Origin: a bacterium
Lineage (GTDB): Bacteria; Verrucomicrobiota; Lentisphaeria; Victivallales; GWF2-38-69
Assembly: GCA_021781705.1 (NCBI GenBank)
Contig: JAJXWI010000017.1
Coordinates: 1-34,406, forward strand
Direction: 5' to 3'
Length of the DNA: 34,406 nt
Position 1 is the first letter of the stretch; every line of letters begins with the position of its first letter. The translations under genes and the position numbers were made by a program. Shown piece by piece: positions 34,390 to 34,406 of this stretch. The notes below the pieces were generated by a model. That model had not been told where the DNA came from. It saw only the letters and a program-made list of their open reading frames with translations, and made no database searches.

Positions 34390-34406
34390 TGAGTTCTTTG
34401 TAAAAG

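Overview
This window is AT-rich bacterial chromosome with mostly housekeeping and metabolic genes, interspersed with secreted proteins of unknown function. Lipoprotein and signal-peptide genes, an OpgC-type acyltransferase and a LapA-like protein point to a Gram-negative cell envelope. A ferredoxin-like iron-sulfur protein fits anaerobic or facultative life. No rRNA, tRNA, CRISPR array, transposase, integrase or phage gene was seen. I cannot assign a phylum from the sequence alone. Period-7 intergenic repeats and the mix of genes suggest an environmental lineage rather than a well-studied model group.

Layout. 1-3444 (-) is the 5' part of a very large periplasmic-sensing hybrid histidine kinase that runs off the left edge. 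It is divergent from an MFS organic-anion transporter (3796-5070 +). Next on the minus strand come an unlisted 45-residue FeoB-associated-like Cys-rich membrane protein (5119-5256), a secreted protein with an ADP-ribosyltransferase-like YHGT motif (5329-6543), a secreted patatin phospholipase (6672-7766), an RluA pseudouridine synthase (7817-8755), DedA (8805-9470), a DUF1254/DUF1214 protein (9646-11061) and a chorismate mutase fused to a degenerate prephenate-dehydratase-like region (11254-12069). From 12.2 to 21.2 kb lie a Nudix hydrolase, a secreted orphan, a CHAD protein, three small or medium Cys-rich proteins, an S1-repeat protein, an O-methyltransferase, a dCache sensor with no output domain and a lysozyme-like lipoprotein. 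From 21.3 to 26.3 kb lie a Dus, a KUP potassium transporter, a Gln/Thr/Lys-rich exported protein and a multi-pass membrane protein. The right end has a MYND-finger protein convergent with uridine kinase, LapA-like, the ilvB-upp-DUF985 operon, OpgC and DAHP synthase.

How genes relate. Most are single transcription units separated by 100-450 bp; the clear operon is ilvB-upp-cupin (29012-31934), with gaps of 21 and 4 bp. Udk and Upp both make UMP (pyrimidine salvage). DAHP synthase and the chorismate mutase fusion belong to the aromatic pathway but are 21 kb apart. The sensor kinase and the divergent ACS-family transporter could form a substrate-sensing and uptake pair, which is inference.

Most unusual: the 380-residue protein at 26723-27865. 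It has an export signal, a central stretch resembling the CheD Cys/His deamidase signature and a textbook eukaryotic-type MYND zinc finger at its C terminus. Also notable are the ART-like/patatin secreted pair, the output-less dCache protein, the CM-PDT fusion with lost dehydratase motifs, and period-7 repeats at three loci, one of which lies at the start of the RluA gene.
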